The notes below the pieces were generated by a model. That model did not search any database. It was not told the origin of the DNA and worked only from the letters and a program-made list of their open reading frames with translations. Shown here in pieces: positions 37,283 through 49,888 of a stretch of 64,000 nucleotides of DNA; within the stretch, counting starts at the first letter, position 1, and every line of letters begins with the position of its first letter. The position numbers and the translations under genes were made by a program. This stretch comes from Davidsoniella eucalypti (lineage: Eukaryota > Ascomycota > Sordariomycetes > Microascales > Ceratocystidaceae): contig RMBW01000109.1 of NCBI GenBank assembly GCA_004009845.1, positions 39,523 through 103,522 on the forward strand. The letters are read 5' to 3'.

Positions 37283-40200
37283 GTGCCTGTGGCCCTGGCA
37301 GCACCAGCCGCCTTAGCGAGGCACATGTGCGTGTCATAGCAGACAAAGGCACATTCCAGGCACATTTACAGCGTGTTTACATAGTACAGATACAGGTGCT
37401 TTTTCCCTCTCAGGGGACTTGGACCACAGGGACTTATTCCATCTTTTGAAAAAACAATCTTCTTTTATCGTACTGTTTAATGGCCCGGTCCCTGGATGAG
37501 AAAACAGATCCAGCGTCGAACAAGGGTGCCGATAAATTCGGTAAAATACGCCGCGGGCTTTCATCTATCATAGGCTCATCCGATTGCATGATTAATCGCA
37601 ATTAAGCCAGGCTCTGGGGACTCTGCTAGCCTGTATACCAGTATGTACATATATGTGTACGTACAAAGCAGTAGCAAACATACGCAAGCCCGTGGTTTGT
37701 TTTGTTTCGTTCTCCAAGGCTCTGTTCTGTTTCCGAGCCAAGAAGCAGAGGCCAGAAGCAAGAATCATGCCGTATTGCCTCCTCTAGCTTGCTCGCTGCC
37801 AACTCTTCCAGTGCTACCATCGACGTCGTCGCCATGACGGCCACACAGTCGTGGGAAATCACTTGGCGCTTCTCAGTTGTACTATAGCACGTTCTTCTGC
37901 TACTCCATAGCCTTTCGTCCAGGAACCCAAGTGTCTTGCTCTATCAGTATAGGCTGTCGTTACATAGTGAGACATTGCTTTGTTGCTTTTGGGTCGATAT
38001 GTAGCGTAAAGCAACTAATAGAAAAAAAGAAGAAAAAAACCTTTGTTTAGGGTTCCTGACTAGTACAAAAGCGTGACCTTACTCTGCACGATGTTTTTGC
38101 CACTGAGATCCCCAAACTAGACACAAGTTCGTTCCTTGTTTGGTTCTTTTGCTTTTATCTGTATATTCTGGTATTGGAGACCGTTCTAGACAACAAGCCG
38201 ATTTTCTATAGTCCCGCCAGGCAAATAAGATGGTTGTATGTATCAACAGCGATCGCAGCTTCCGAAGCTCCAAGCCGAAAACGGACATGCCCGAGAAATG
38301 GAAACAGTGCCCATATACCACTAAGTTGTATACGTATATCTGTTTTCCAGCAACTTAGCGAGGCCGTGCCGTGTGTTTTGTGTTGTCTTGGCAGTATACG
38401 CACACAATTGGCTATATCATCTACTAATCGTATTACGACTAAGCAGCCTCGCTTGGTCCCGCTTGTTCTCTTCAATCTGCCTTGCGTTTTTGTGGTTATG
38501 AATTCAAAGTTACAACCCGTCGTTCGCGCGGACTTGGCGTTCTGTTTGGGACTGCTGGGTTTTCTTTTCTCTTTTCCCGAGTGATTGAAAAAAAAGAAGA
38601 AGAAAAAGAGGCTTTGCTTCATGGCCCCTGGCTAATGGCTCAGCCCAGAGCCCTTTTATGGTGGCGCATCTCCCATAATACACTAGCCAAGGCCTGTCGA
38701 AACCTGACAACACAAAGAAAGTCAGTGCTGTGGTAACAAAGCAGGCTATTATTCCCTTGAGACAGCCCTGGCCACTGGCGATCTTGCTGTCCTACTAGAC
38801 ACTATTCTTGTATTATCGCTCTGTAATCTTTTTTTTTCTTCCCAGTTGGGGAATATGCCGACTTACACAGCCCGAGAAAAAGGGTGCCATCCAAACCCTA
38901 ACGAGCTGGTACCAACTCATACCGAGGGTTAGCCAAGAAACTCGCCCGTGGTCGAGGCACCAGGTCGTATTCTCTTACCCATAGACGCTACATTCTCTGT
39001 CTTGTTGTTCAATATTCAGTTCATGACGTTTAGCTCGGCGGTGATGCAACGGCTTGGACCATCCGACCTCGTGTTCTCTGTTACTATAGCTGGTTTATCT
39101 TGCCTTACTGCCTCTCTTTTCTATGGCGACGACGAGCGAGTGTGTGTTGTTTATGTTTGCTACGTATTGCATGAATGATCGCTCCATGTGTTGTTTGCCT
39201 GTATGTTAAGACCGCCTTTTATCATTCCTAGGCTCTCTCTAAAATAATATGCAAGTCAAAGTTCCGAATATTGCAGCTCTTAGTAGTTCAGATAGCAAGC
39301 AACACTGGGAGGTCTCCCGCTTCGTCCGCTCTTGTCGATCGCCTAGACCAACCGTAGTTTTTATTTATTCTTCAATTCTTTTTTTGTCAAGGTGGTTTGA
39401 TAGCTATGTAGCACCTGTATCCTAAGATACACAGCCCTGGACTAATACTAGTATACAACGTAAGGCGAAGGACAGCTTACTTCTCAACGTTTGCTATGGT
39501 TTCGTTATATGCAATTCCTGCGCATTCCAACTTATAATCCTTTCCGGGAACCCGTCTCAAAACCTCCGAGCATTTTGTAGCTCCCTGTATTATAAACCCT
39601 CTTGGGACAGCAAGGTTCACCTTCTGCAGAACTTCGTGAGTGGAGAGGCTTCAGATATCATAAGCATAGGGTGGACTTCAGTAGTAGTTTTGCCCCAGTT
39701 GGATTTCTCATGCGGCGTAGTTTTCGAGACTAGCAAAGTCGTTTCTAGTCAATCCGATCTTTCTTGTTTCTCTATCTTCACCTGTGCCCTTTTTACTGTA
39801 AATTCTACATAAGATCCTAACTATCCGATCCCACCTACTAGTATTCTCGTTCTAACAGGCCTTCCTTGGTGCCATTATGAAGAACATACCAAGCCTAAAG
39901 ACTTTCGTGCACTAAATGCCAATGCCGACTTGCCACTAGAGCCTTTTTTTGCTGCTTAGGGATTCTCCGAAGCCTTCGGTGCTTTACAAACTATGTCGTT
40001 GTGCTTCTAGTAGATGGCCTTGCCACCAGCAAACTAAGCAAGCACCAGCCATTCTTATTTAATATGTCCGTACGATGACTACCCACAAAATATTAGCCAC
40101 AGTTTATCTTATCTAAAGCCCATGCCGACCTTTTAGGCCTTCCAGTCTTCGACTAATGAATGCGATCCCGGCTTTCAGAAGGTCCATAGACTTGCCTATT

Positions 40201-42535
40201 CTCAGCCTAGCTCAGCTCAACAGCAATGTTGTTGGAAAGGCTCAGAACTCAGTGGGTATAGCCTGGTGGAATATTGGTATTCTATCCCTTGCTTTCGCCT
40301 TGACATATGTCTATCCCATCATGTATCTGTTGTTCTTTGCTCGTATCTGCTCGATGTACAGCTGTATGTCAATCCAATTAGAGTCCACTGTTGCTCTTCT
40401 TTTCAAGGGATACGGCAATAATTCATGTTTCTAGTGCAGGGTTGGCCACAAAAACACGAAGAAACAACTTGATATATTGCCTATAGCTTCCCAAAAACGG
40501 TATCCGGGGATTTGCTTCCGAGAAGGATATTACTCTACAACAATGTACGGAAATACAGCATGTAAGACAACTAGCCTGAGAGCCCGCCAAGTTTAAATGT
40601 GATAGCATGTGAAGTTCCCCTGGGGCGAAACTGCACTTTGTGTTTTCTCTTTTTCTTTTTTCCCGCCCTCGGAAAGCACCTGCAGGTAAGAGGAGATGGT
40701 GTGTTGCAGCCACGGACTATCTTTGCTGTCCGTAAGGGTGACTTGACATGCAGTATCACCGTTGCTCTACAGGAACAGGGACAAGATAGTGTGGCACGAC
40801 ATATTTGTATGCAATGATTTATACTATGTAGCCAAAGACCCCCCCAAAATATGGCTGTATTCGGTAGTATGGGCTGTCACAGATGAAACAAGCTGACCAG
40901 CGCACTAACCCATTTTTGCCTATATTTTCTGTCTCTTTTTTTTATCCTGTGCTTCCTTATTCGCAAACGACTTCCCAGCCCCGAGGAATCACATTGCTTG
41001 CAGGTACAGCAAATATTAGGTGACTTGGCTACCTGTTATCCCTTTTTCAGTCCAATGGTTTGGAAGTAAGACTTTCCCTTTGGGATTCAGCCAAAGGGGA
41101 GAACAAGAACAGAAAAATCAAGGGAGGCCTATATTACTAGTCGGGAAAAAGAAAAATTACATCAAATACATGCACCATAATGGAGCTATCACCATGGATG
41201 CATATTCTGAAACAAGCCAGCCCAAAAGCAGAGGAAACAAGCAGAAAATACATGTTATTTCTCCACTTAATTACCGCCGACCTCTTGGTCTCAATCCCTT
41301 TCCTCATGAATTTCAGCAAGATCATTAGGGTTAACCAATACATAATAAGCCCACGATCACTTTGAGATCTACATATGAATAGTGATTAATACGATAAGAT
41401 CGAACTATGAGACCGAGCTTGGCCACCATGATATTTTTGTCTTGCTTCCCCTGTGCCCATTTTGTGTCCCATGCTCAGCTGTCGTCGCACGGCCGTCCGT
41501 TTTCAACCATCCGTATATAAAACGATTCACGATATCTAATGTAGTAGCATCTCCAATTCTTTAGTCGAACGCATTCTCTCTCGCTTAGGCGGGTCTTGAA
41601 CCTGGGTCGGGAGGACACTAGGAGTCGATCTCTTGCCGTCTCTGTAAGTTTCTTCTTCTTCCAGCTTCTTCTATCAACCCCCTACGAATTCATTCCCCTA
41701 GCAAGGCAAATATCGTAGATAGATCTGGTCTCGTCTTGGATCTCGGACTACTACATAGTATAGCTTAGTTAGACTAAGACGCCTGGCTGCCAAGAATAGT
41801 AGTGCGTGGCCTTTCCCAGATAGACGGTGACGACGCTTTCATTTCCACGTCCCTGGAGACGATCGCTCGCTTGTTGTCGTTTTGTCTCTTCTCTTGTTCG
41901 CCTTGTGGTTTTGTTTCTCTATGAGTCTTCTACTAGACTAAAAACAGTCGGTCTGCACTTGTTCGTATTTTCGTCTTGTCTGAGATTCTCTTACATCATA
42001 TATCGACGTGTATTGCATTGTACTTTCTGGACTTTCCCTTTTACGAACCGTCCAAAAACGTGGGAGGGTTTCTTTCTTTAACATTGTCTTAGAACGATCT
42101 GTTCGCTTCCAAGTATTCTTTGCAAAATACGGCTATCCAGAGCATTGACTATTTCGAGTGCAGTTATCTATCTCTTTCTTCGCGTTTCAGCTAGCCATGT
42201 TCGTCTCTAGTAAAGAGTTTTGTTTGTTCCTGCAAACAGAAAGAAATAATACACAATGCGTATTATAGCAACTGATGCCTATACTATTCAACCCTGATAT
42301 TGATTTCAAGGGTCTGGCCCCAAGCCAAGCCACGTCAGCTTCAGTAGCCGCAGCTGCTACCAGCACAACCCCTTGCTCATGTATCTCAGACTTCTCTTCC
42401 TACCTTGTGGATGTGGAGAGAGGAAGGAGGCTCGGGCTTTCCTTGCCGACCTGCCCTTGTCCATTGAGCCGCATTTTGCTTGCTTCTTTTCTCCAAGTCT
42501 TCAACTATTTATGAACATTAGCGGGTTGCTAACTT

Positions 42536-42559
42536 ATGTACATCGATATGTACATCGAT
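42536..42559. repeat. 12-bp tandem duplication
   Basis: ATGTACATCGAT is present twice with no gap. It lies in unassigned DNA; no function is inferred. Confidence 0.8.
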
Positions 42560-44387
42560 ACCTCGGAAAAATAAAAATAACAAGCGCCTTCCCCTATCCA
42601 CTTGTCGTCTCTTCAGCATACATACATGTTTATGTTATTTTCTTTGGGCCTAGTCTCCGCTCCGGCGTTTCCAAGCTAAGCAAAACGATCCGGAGCTATC
42701 AATCCACATTGCTATGCAGCATGGCTTGAGTCCATGTCTTGGGTGGGCTAGAAGGAAACGTACGTACCTACATATGGCTTAGTGCATATAGGATAGTCTG
42801 TGATAATAAGTAATTCTCCGAGCTGACCGCTTGGCTACGGTGGTTAGTTTTCGTAACTCTGTGAAAACATCGTACGTAGCCAGTTACGCTACACACTAAG
42901 CGCTAATTCTCGAACGGTCTAGTATCTAGCTCAGCGGCTCTGGGGAATTCATGTTATGATACCGCCGAGCTTCTGGATGTTACCGGCCTGTTTTGATGAC
43001 CTAGATAGCAACGGAATATTTCACATAAAAACCCGATGCAAACTGGAAGCGCGCGCTTGCCAGCATGTCTGATGTTTTTCATCAAGTACTGCAAACCCTA
43101 TTGTTAACCCTATACTGACTAACACGACGTTGGGTTTTTCTTGATGGTGGAATGCCTTGGGTTGAAAGCTAGCGAAGAAAACCATGGAAATTCCTTCTTG
43201 CATTCGGCGAAATCGAAAAAGAACAAAAGCAACGTCACGGCAGGTCGGAGGAGAAAACATGACATAGTTATCATTTCTCTTTCTCTAAACATGGCCGTCT
43301 CCCAGCCTCATATGAGCTTCTGATCTTACATTCCGGGCAACCAACATCGAACCTTGGATATCTCCTCCCTTCGATCCCAGCCAAGCCAGTAGAGTTTCGA
43401 AGGGTCTTGCGGGCCACAAGAAAATGCAGAGGCGAAAAGAGCAAAATGCTCAATTTTTGCGGCATATCGAAAGGGTGTGTATCGGGGAACTATCGAAAAC
43501 GCCACGGGGGACAGAAAACTATCCGGTACGATTGTGTTCGTGTCTGATGAATTACATGTAATTTGCTCATGACTTACTATACGGATACTTTCGATTTGGC
43601 GATTGTACGCGAACAGACACATACAAACAAGCTTGAAATGTGACATTCCCCTCAACTTTGCGTGACTTTCCACTAGAGTTGTCTACATTTTTGGGGGGAC
43701 ACCGTGCCATCACGTATATTCGTTTTTTTTTTCGTGTTTCCGATTCGACCTTTCTCCTAAATCCTCTCGATCCATGCGAAGAAAAATGAGAGAAGGAAAG
43801 AAAGTCAAGTTGATGATGTCCTGTTGCCCATATATTCAACATGGTATTAGCCCGTAGAAAAAGCAACTCACAAAAGGCAAAAAGAGTCTAAACACTGGCT
43901 TTTTTTATAAGTATTTCGACTTGCATGTAGTGTTACGCTGGATATGCACAGAAGCGTGTTGAATAGAGAACCGTGAAAATCCTCCATTACATTACATGCT
44001 ACATTTCATGCAGGTCCTTTGCTGACTATTTGTTATGTTTCTTCGTCTTACAGCAGGAACAGGAACCTGCTGCAGATTCCCATGATTTTGTCTTGTGAAG
44101 AGAAAAACAACGGGATTTGTAGATAGTAGAAGGGAAGAAAGATCAGGATCCAGCACACATCACCAATGCCGCTGTCTATTCTCTCGCATCTATTGATTTA
44201 TTTCATGATGCACCGTTTTGTAAGGCCTCAAGCCCGTTTTCTCGCCTCTCGAGGGACATTCTCACCAATGACCATGCACCCCATTTTCTCTACACTTTTC
44301 GTGATCACTGGTCTCCCCATTTCCTCTGTGATTTTCAGTTTTTATTTTAGTTCGAACCTCCATTATGGGGGGAATCTTCGCGGACCA

Positions 44388-45023
44388 TTAGGGTTTCTCG
44401 ACGTCTAACGATCCACTAGGGTCGGATCCACGTGATCCACATAAAGACGTAAAACGATCAATAAACATGATCCCGATTGTCCAACTTGAATTATATGGTA
44501 CATCATCGAGAAGAAGAAAACCAACACGTTCTATCTTATGGACGTGGAACCTAGCCGTGCATGAAAATACTACTTACTGTCTACATAATAACATGTCCCA
44601 GAGTTTGGGGCACGATCATCTATTGGGGTCGGTATACCAAGAATTCCGGGGCTCATGATATTGATATCTACATGACCCATTGAGTATAACAAAATAACAG
44701 TGCAAAAGGCCCGGTTTTGACATACCAGGGCTTGCAGAAAGCAAGGTCATATGGGTCATTGGTCCCAGCTGAGTGAAGCCATTCAAAGGTACCATAACCA
44801 CGGACCGGCCATGTATAGTTCCTGTCGGTGTGTTACCAACGTTCGTTACAAGTACCACATATTCTCGGGTATCAGCTTCACCGCTATAGATTTGAGTAGT
44901 TTGAAAACCTCGCCCCATGATGCCCTAGATGATCCAAGAAGTAGTGATTTCTGGAGACATAGAGAGGCCAGACCCTCGATAGGACACTAATATGTCAGAC
45001 ATAGAATTAGAAAATTGCAACAT
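44388..45023 (-). pseudogene. Possible decayed spliced gene, unknown product
   Basis: Reading the minus strand from an ATG at 45023, three segments join in phase: 45023-44726, 44667-44578 and 44530-44388, with a terminal TAA at 44388-44390. The donors are GTATGT and GTAAGT and the acceptors GTAG and ATAG; the introns are 58 and 47 nt. The result is 176 codons interrupted by one in-frame TAG at 44925-44927 (context SWII-stop-GIM), where TGG would give Trp. The translation looks protein-like (TREYVVLVTNVGN, VGFLLLDDVPYNSSWTIGIM) rather than low-complexity, but I do not recognise a family. It could be a pseudogene fragment, a gene starting at the downstream ATG (44918), or chance. The two splice joins falling in phase with a final stop favour a real origin. 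Confidence 0.33.
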
Positions 45024-47616
45024 GATTCAGGAGTGTAAAGGCAAAAACTGTATTTGTGAGTAAATATGTATCTTGGGGCTGCTCCTTGCATCTGTCGAAA
45101 CATCAACCAAGTGTACATATACATCGACAAACATCTGGAAACTGCATACTAGGTAGCCCTAGGAAAGATAACATACAGATGCAGCAAAGGAAATAAGGAT
45201 GACGACGAGCTGTAACAGTATCTGGGAATCCCAGATAGAGAAAACATAGTGTCTCCCGAGAAACTACTGCGAGCATACGAACCAAATGCGAGATATTGAG
45301 TGGTGCCACAGTAATTAAACCAATGCATATAAACCAAAAGCCTGTTTCTGTTGTTCTTTCTGCGAGAAGAACATGTTGCGGAAAGTATTGGAATATACGT
45401 ACATATAGCCATTGGTGCGAAAATATTAGATACAACAGGGTCATTTGTGTTTTTGAAACTCCTAGAGCGAGCAGGGTATCATTTATTACTTTGTCCTGCT
45501 TCCTTTCTGTTTAATTTCGATCGTAACAGTTCATCGTGAACTCGTCAGGATGCCAAGAGATCTTGACTTGCGTACTACATAGTAGTCAGATAGATAACTA
45601 GGACTAAGTAGGACTAGGTCCTTCGGCTGTTGATCATATACCATATACAGTAAGTCGACGATTGATACTACATTTTAGTACCATGCCGGGAGATTCCCTG
45701 GCCTTTTTCTTTTCCTCCCATGATGCTGGAAGAGATTGCGTGGAAAAAAAAGAAGACAATAAAAGAAGCAGGGAAGTATTCGAGAATATGGACAAAACGG
45801 CAGCAGAACTGCATTGCAATAAGGTATTTCAGGTCATCGAGGAGGTCTTGAAGGACATGGAAGACTGTTTTACGATTGAAGTGGCAAAGCAGACAGATAT
45901 ATCACAAACAGTAGGGATAGGCCGAGAAATCAAGGTAATTTCAGTAACCTTTGTGTTTCCGCCCCTCCTCTACCAAGTCCCTCCATAGGTCCTCATCACA
46001 CTGCCCATCGATTCGGCGTAAGTTGAGCATGGGAGCGTAGTGGTACACATTAAACTCTAGATCAAAACGATCAATTGCAATGGTTAGCATACATAACATA
46101 TCATCTGTTGTCGAGTGGTCCTCTATTTGGCTTCTTATTTTCTTGTATTCATATGTACCTAATTCCATATTCCATAGTTTTGTAAGTCCTAATGCGCCCT
46201 TCTATCATCAAATATACAAATATACCACCGCCTAACTGATTACCTTTATTCATGATAGTTAAATGAAAAATTTCTTAAACAGTTATAATCGGGTGCGGGG
46301 TACTTTAACGATTTTTGTTATCTTCATTTTCATGTGAAAGGAGAATGAACACGCAGTAAAAGAGCAAATATTGTACCAGGTATAGGTTGAAATACCTTAT
46401 TGGTATTATTGGCAGAATTGAGGTTCCTGTCTCAGGTTTCGGTTGACAAAAGGGGTACACAAAGGAGATCAGGAACACGGCTTGTTGATAGAGTGGCCGA
46501 GGGAACCTTATTAGGGCAAAATAAGAGAGGATAGATATTTGGTTACTTACTAAGCCCCTATGTTATGTCTGATCTGAGTTGAGTTGAGAATGAACAATTA
46601 TGCGCCCTTATAAGGCACTGACCATATGAAAATGTCAACCTACCTGTCACCTGAACGTTTGAAATGCAAAAAGAGAGAATTCGTTTGAGTCATTCAGGAA
46701 CAAAACTCGCGTGGATACGACGATCAAACAATCCTAATCAGGAGCTCACATCAAAAGCACGAGAAAGAAAAAGCAATGGCAAAAAAGGTCCGTGGGTAGC
46801 TCACATTAGTCTTGCCAGGGATTTTGCCGGGCCAATCATGAAACCACGGGGACATTTCAGAGTAAGCTCCTCCGTGTTACTGCTGTGCCATCAGTTGTCC
46901 GCTTCGAGATAATTATCGTGAGCCTTATTGAAGTGTGGAGGAAAGACACTGCGTAAGCTATTGCTTCGATACATATATGTTATATTTCTAGTTAGTGTAA
47001 GTCATATCACGCAACAGATCAACTCGCCAATGATCAACAACATCATCTCGTTTGTTAAACATTTAGGGAACCGTGAGGGCGTTGGGACCAGAGAACAGCA
47101 CTCCGAGTATGAAAAAGATGAAAAGCCCTTGAATGACTTACAAATATCAATATGTTCCCGTTTTTCGATAATCTGCTACAAGTGGCCGATGCAATATTTC
47201 CGAGCCGATATAGATAAGCCTTTGTAGAAACGTTGGCTGTCAACTTTCTTACTACGCTTCCTCTAACTGCTTATTAGATTTTAACTTGTACTTACTTTTT
47301 AATTTGTATAGACACAATACATGCTCTCTATAGTGGCCTCGTTGCGGGTAGCTTACCGGCAGCCAGCATCGTGTAGTTATCGGCTCTCGGTAAGTAACCT
47401 CTTCGTGTTACCTTCTGAACAATCCCCTTTGACTTCGTCTATACATAACGCTAAACAGATCAACTACATCTATATAATGCCGTACTAGCAACCGGATAGA
47501 TATTTATCGTTCTCTGCTCAATAGATGCATAGTTTCTATTTTCTAGAAACGAAAAAATGCCGGGCAAGTCCGATTTCTATATAGGTACGGACAACACTCA
47601 TTAGAAATGGAATTGG
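45024..47616. other. Gene-poor region with two opposed small ORFs
   Basis: No recognised gene. A plus frame at 45683-45988 (ATG in context ACCATGCC) has a helical, charged middle part (VFQVIEEVLKDMEDCF). A minus frame at 45941-46168 (75 aa) ends EDLWRDLVEEGRKHKGY. Both look less random than the surrounding frames, but they overlap at their 3' ends and neither is a known family. The remainder holds nothing that I can support. Confidence 0.45.
45941..46168 (-). CDS. Weak candidate small ORF, 75 aa, unknown
   Basis: It runs from an ATG at 46168 to a TGA at 45941-45943. The composition is acidic and balanced with no low complexity. No signal peptide or membrane segment is seen. It may be the last exon of a longer minus-strand gene, but I found no convincing upstream exon. 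Function unknown. Confidence 0.2.
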   Translation of the reverse strand: MELGTYEYKKIRSQIEDHSTTDDMLCMLTIAIDRFDLEFNVYHYAPMLNLRRIDGQCDEDLWRDLVEEGRKHKGY

Positions 47617-47710
47617 GGGGCAATGGCGCAGTTGGGAGCGCGTTAGACTGAAGCTCAACTTTGGTGAATTCTGTTATCTAAAGGTCACTGGTTCAATCCC
47701 GGTTTGCCCC
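47617..47710 (+). tRNA. tRNA-Phe (GAA) with a 22-nt intron
   Basis: The acceptor arms GGGGCAA (47617-47623) and TTGCCCC (47704-47710) pair perfectly. The D stem is GCGC/GCGC. The anticodon stem is TTAGA (47643-47647) with TCTAA (47677-47681), the anticodon GAA lies at 47650-47652, and the T arm is ACTGG-TTCAATC-CCGGT. An intron at 47654-47675 starts one base after the anticodon, the canonical position for tRNA-Phe introns removed by the tRNA splicing endonuclease. The mature length is 72 nt before CCA addition. Confidence 0.95.
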
Positions 47711-48126
47711 ATATCTATCCTTTTTGCTCTACTCTGCGCTGTTGGAGCGCGGCGTTTTCTTTTTCATCATGATGGTTAGCTGTGAGACGGGGATGATGAT
47801 GTTTAATTGACAATAGAAAGTGTAGTTTTCTCTCTGCTTAACACTGCATGTATATAATCTGCATGGAGTTATGTCCGTGATGCCCTTTGAGTGTGCTTAT
47901 GAAGTGATAGTCTAAGGCCCATATTACGTAGTCGAAATATGATATATCATCATCATCACCATCATTGGCCTTCTTTGTTTTTTCTTTCACGAACTTTCTT
48001 TCTTTGTACAATATTGGAACATTCGGTATCAAATGATATAGCAAACTAAAAATAAAAACAAACAGGTATCTGACTTTCCCGTCCCATGTCATTATAACAC
48101 ACATTAACTTATACAATAGACCGAGC
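47711..48126. other. Intergenic region between tRNA-Phe and the permease 3' end
   Basis: Apart from the tRNA terminator I see nothing. It presumably contains the 3' UTR of the minus-strand permease gene. Confidence 0.6.
47721..47725 (+). terminator. RNA polymerase III terminator of tRNA-Phe
   Basis: T5 run 11 nt after the last base of the tRNA. Confidence 0.8.
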
Positions 48127-49888
48127 CTAGAAACTTTTCTTTTCCTCGTCAGAAACCTTCTCGGCATCGACAGCAATGGCCTCGGTAGGGTCATCGAGGA
48201 TCTGGACACCCAGCTTGGCAGCTTCTTTGGCGGTGAAAGTGCCGTAGTAATCGATATCATCCTGCGTGACATAATCCGGCGCGGGCCAGATTATGTTGAC
48301 GATGTAGAATAGCGAAGCCGAGATACTCAGGCCGACAAAGAACGACATGTGGTAGATCTTGAGCAGCGGAAGATTGGCGGTATCAGCATGGCCGGAGACG
48401 GTAGCAATCATGCCACCAATAGTTGGAGCCCAGCCGAGCAGCCAGCAGGGAATGACGCGCAGGTTGAAGCCCCGAGTAAACCAGTACTGACTGGAGCTGT
48501 TGCCAATATACAGATGCGACAGCTTGATCTTGCGCTTGCGTAGGATGAAGAAATCGCACAGCATGACGCCGAGCACCGGAGCCAGAAACACGGAGAACGA
48601 GTTGAGCACGCTAACGAAAGTGGTAGCCTTGTTGTTCAGTTGCCACGGCTGGATAATCCAGGCGGCAAAGAAAGTGATCAGCGCACCACGGCGGATGTCA
48701 ATATACAGCGGGAACATGCCAGCCAGATCGATACCACCGGCAACGGCGTTGCCACACACATTCTCGAACAGCGCAGTGAACGAGAAAGCGGCGCTCAGGA
48801 AGAAGACGGCGGCCCGTGCGCCATGGGAGCCTTTGCCATTGTCCATGATACGCATTAGCAGGTCAGGCGGGTTCCAGTACACCTCGCCGTACATGCTCTG
48901 GCAGGCAGCCGTGGTCAGCAGACCAACCACGCTGACTAGCACACCAACGAACCAATAGACGGAGATGGTGCCGACGAGATAGTCACGCTTGCAGACTGCG
49001 TAGCGCGAGAAGTCGCTCGTGTTGGTCATGCCGGCGACAATCTGGCCAATGGCCTGGTTGATAGCATACAGAACCAGCCAATGAATACCGACACGTGAGC
49101 CCTCAGGCACGTTCTCGCCGGTGTGGAACAGCGGGCCGATCTCGCCGGCTGTGGCCATGGCCCAGACAAAGATGCAGAACATGGCAATAGCACACACAGA
49201 ACAGCTGATGAGGAACGGCAACTTGAACTTCTCCAGACGGATGAACAGGAAGGGCACACTGAGACACCAGAAAACGAGGAAGCCAATGAAGTCATGGTTC
49301 GTGGCGCCAGTGGTCGCCTGGATAGTGTTCTTCATGGAATAGAACGACGGCCAAATGGCGGTCAGACACACTGCCATCAACTTGCCGCCGGTCCAGCATT
49401 GAAGCGCGCACCAGATGAAGTTCAGCATCACGCGCTGCATCAGCGGGATGTATGAGCCACGCATGCCCCAGGTAAAGCGGTTCTGGATGGTGAACCCGAT
49501 GTGCCAGGTCAAACCACACCAGGCCGCCAGACACGAGAAGAGCAAGCAGATGCCGCGGGCTACGACGATGACGGCCATGGCCTGCTTCACGGAGAGACCC
49601 TCAGTCAGGTACGTGTTGGGGCCCTGCCACGTGGAGATGGATAGGGCAGATCTAAGAAGGAGGAGGAGCAGGTTTGGTCAGTAAGTTGTGCTTTACATAT
49701 CGGGAAGAGGTCGTATAGGTATAGACTTACAGAGACCATGTGCCGAAGTAGTTGAACCAGCCCCAGGTTCGCCGAGACGGCGGCAGAGGAATCAAATCAC
49801 GGTTGGTCCAGATGTCGACACTCTCGTGCTTAGTCTCATCGCCCTTGAGCTTGACGCTCTTATGAACGCGTTGGGCGAGATTTCCCAT
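48127..49888 (-). CDS. NCS1-family nucleobase/allantoin/hydantoin-type permease (Fur-like)
   Basis: Two exons, 49888-49731 and 49651-48127, joined in phase 2 across a 79-nt intron (GTAAGT...TTAG), give 560 aa. The cytosolic N-terminus carries the family hallmark NRDLIPLPPSRRTWGW (residues 30-45). SISTWQGPNTYLTEGL leads into helix 1, and about twelve hydrophobic helices follow. FGTWSL and QAIGQIVAGMTNTSDFSRYA also match the NCS1 fold. The C-terminal tail is acidic and lysine-rich. Fungal Fur-type NCS1 proteins (Fur4, Dal4, Fui1, Thi7 in yeast) import uracil, allantoin, uridine or thiamine with protons at the plasma membrane; the substrate here cannot be read from sequence. The divergent neighbour is a hydantoinase-like enzyme, so a cyclic-ureide or hydantoin substrate is attractive but inferred. 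The ATG at 49888 gives the normal family N-terminus. Confidence 0.92.

Larger units (their letters stand above)
36795..44387. other. Gene-poor region, 7.6 kb
   Basis: The first 500 bp are the purine/pyrimidine-biased leader and promoter of the minus-strand GH128 gene. The rest has no gene that I can support. A 12-bp direct duplication, ATGTACATCGAT, lies at 42536-42559. Short frames (for example 38206-38622, 42373-42729 and 43326-43673) look random. Confidence 0.55.

Noticed and set aside
41589..41640. tRNA-like T-arm (TTGAACCTGGG) in plus-strand DNA
   Set aside because: The T stem has mismatches and no acceptor or anticodon stem could be built on either strand.
48500..48958. 152-aa plus-strand frame
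   Set aside because: It is an antisense shadow of the NCS1 permease.
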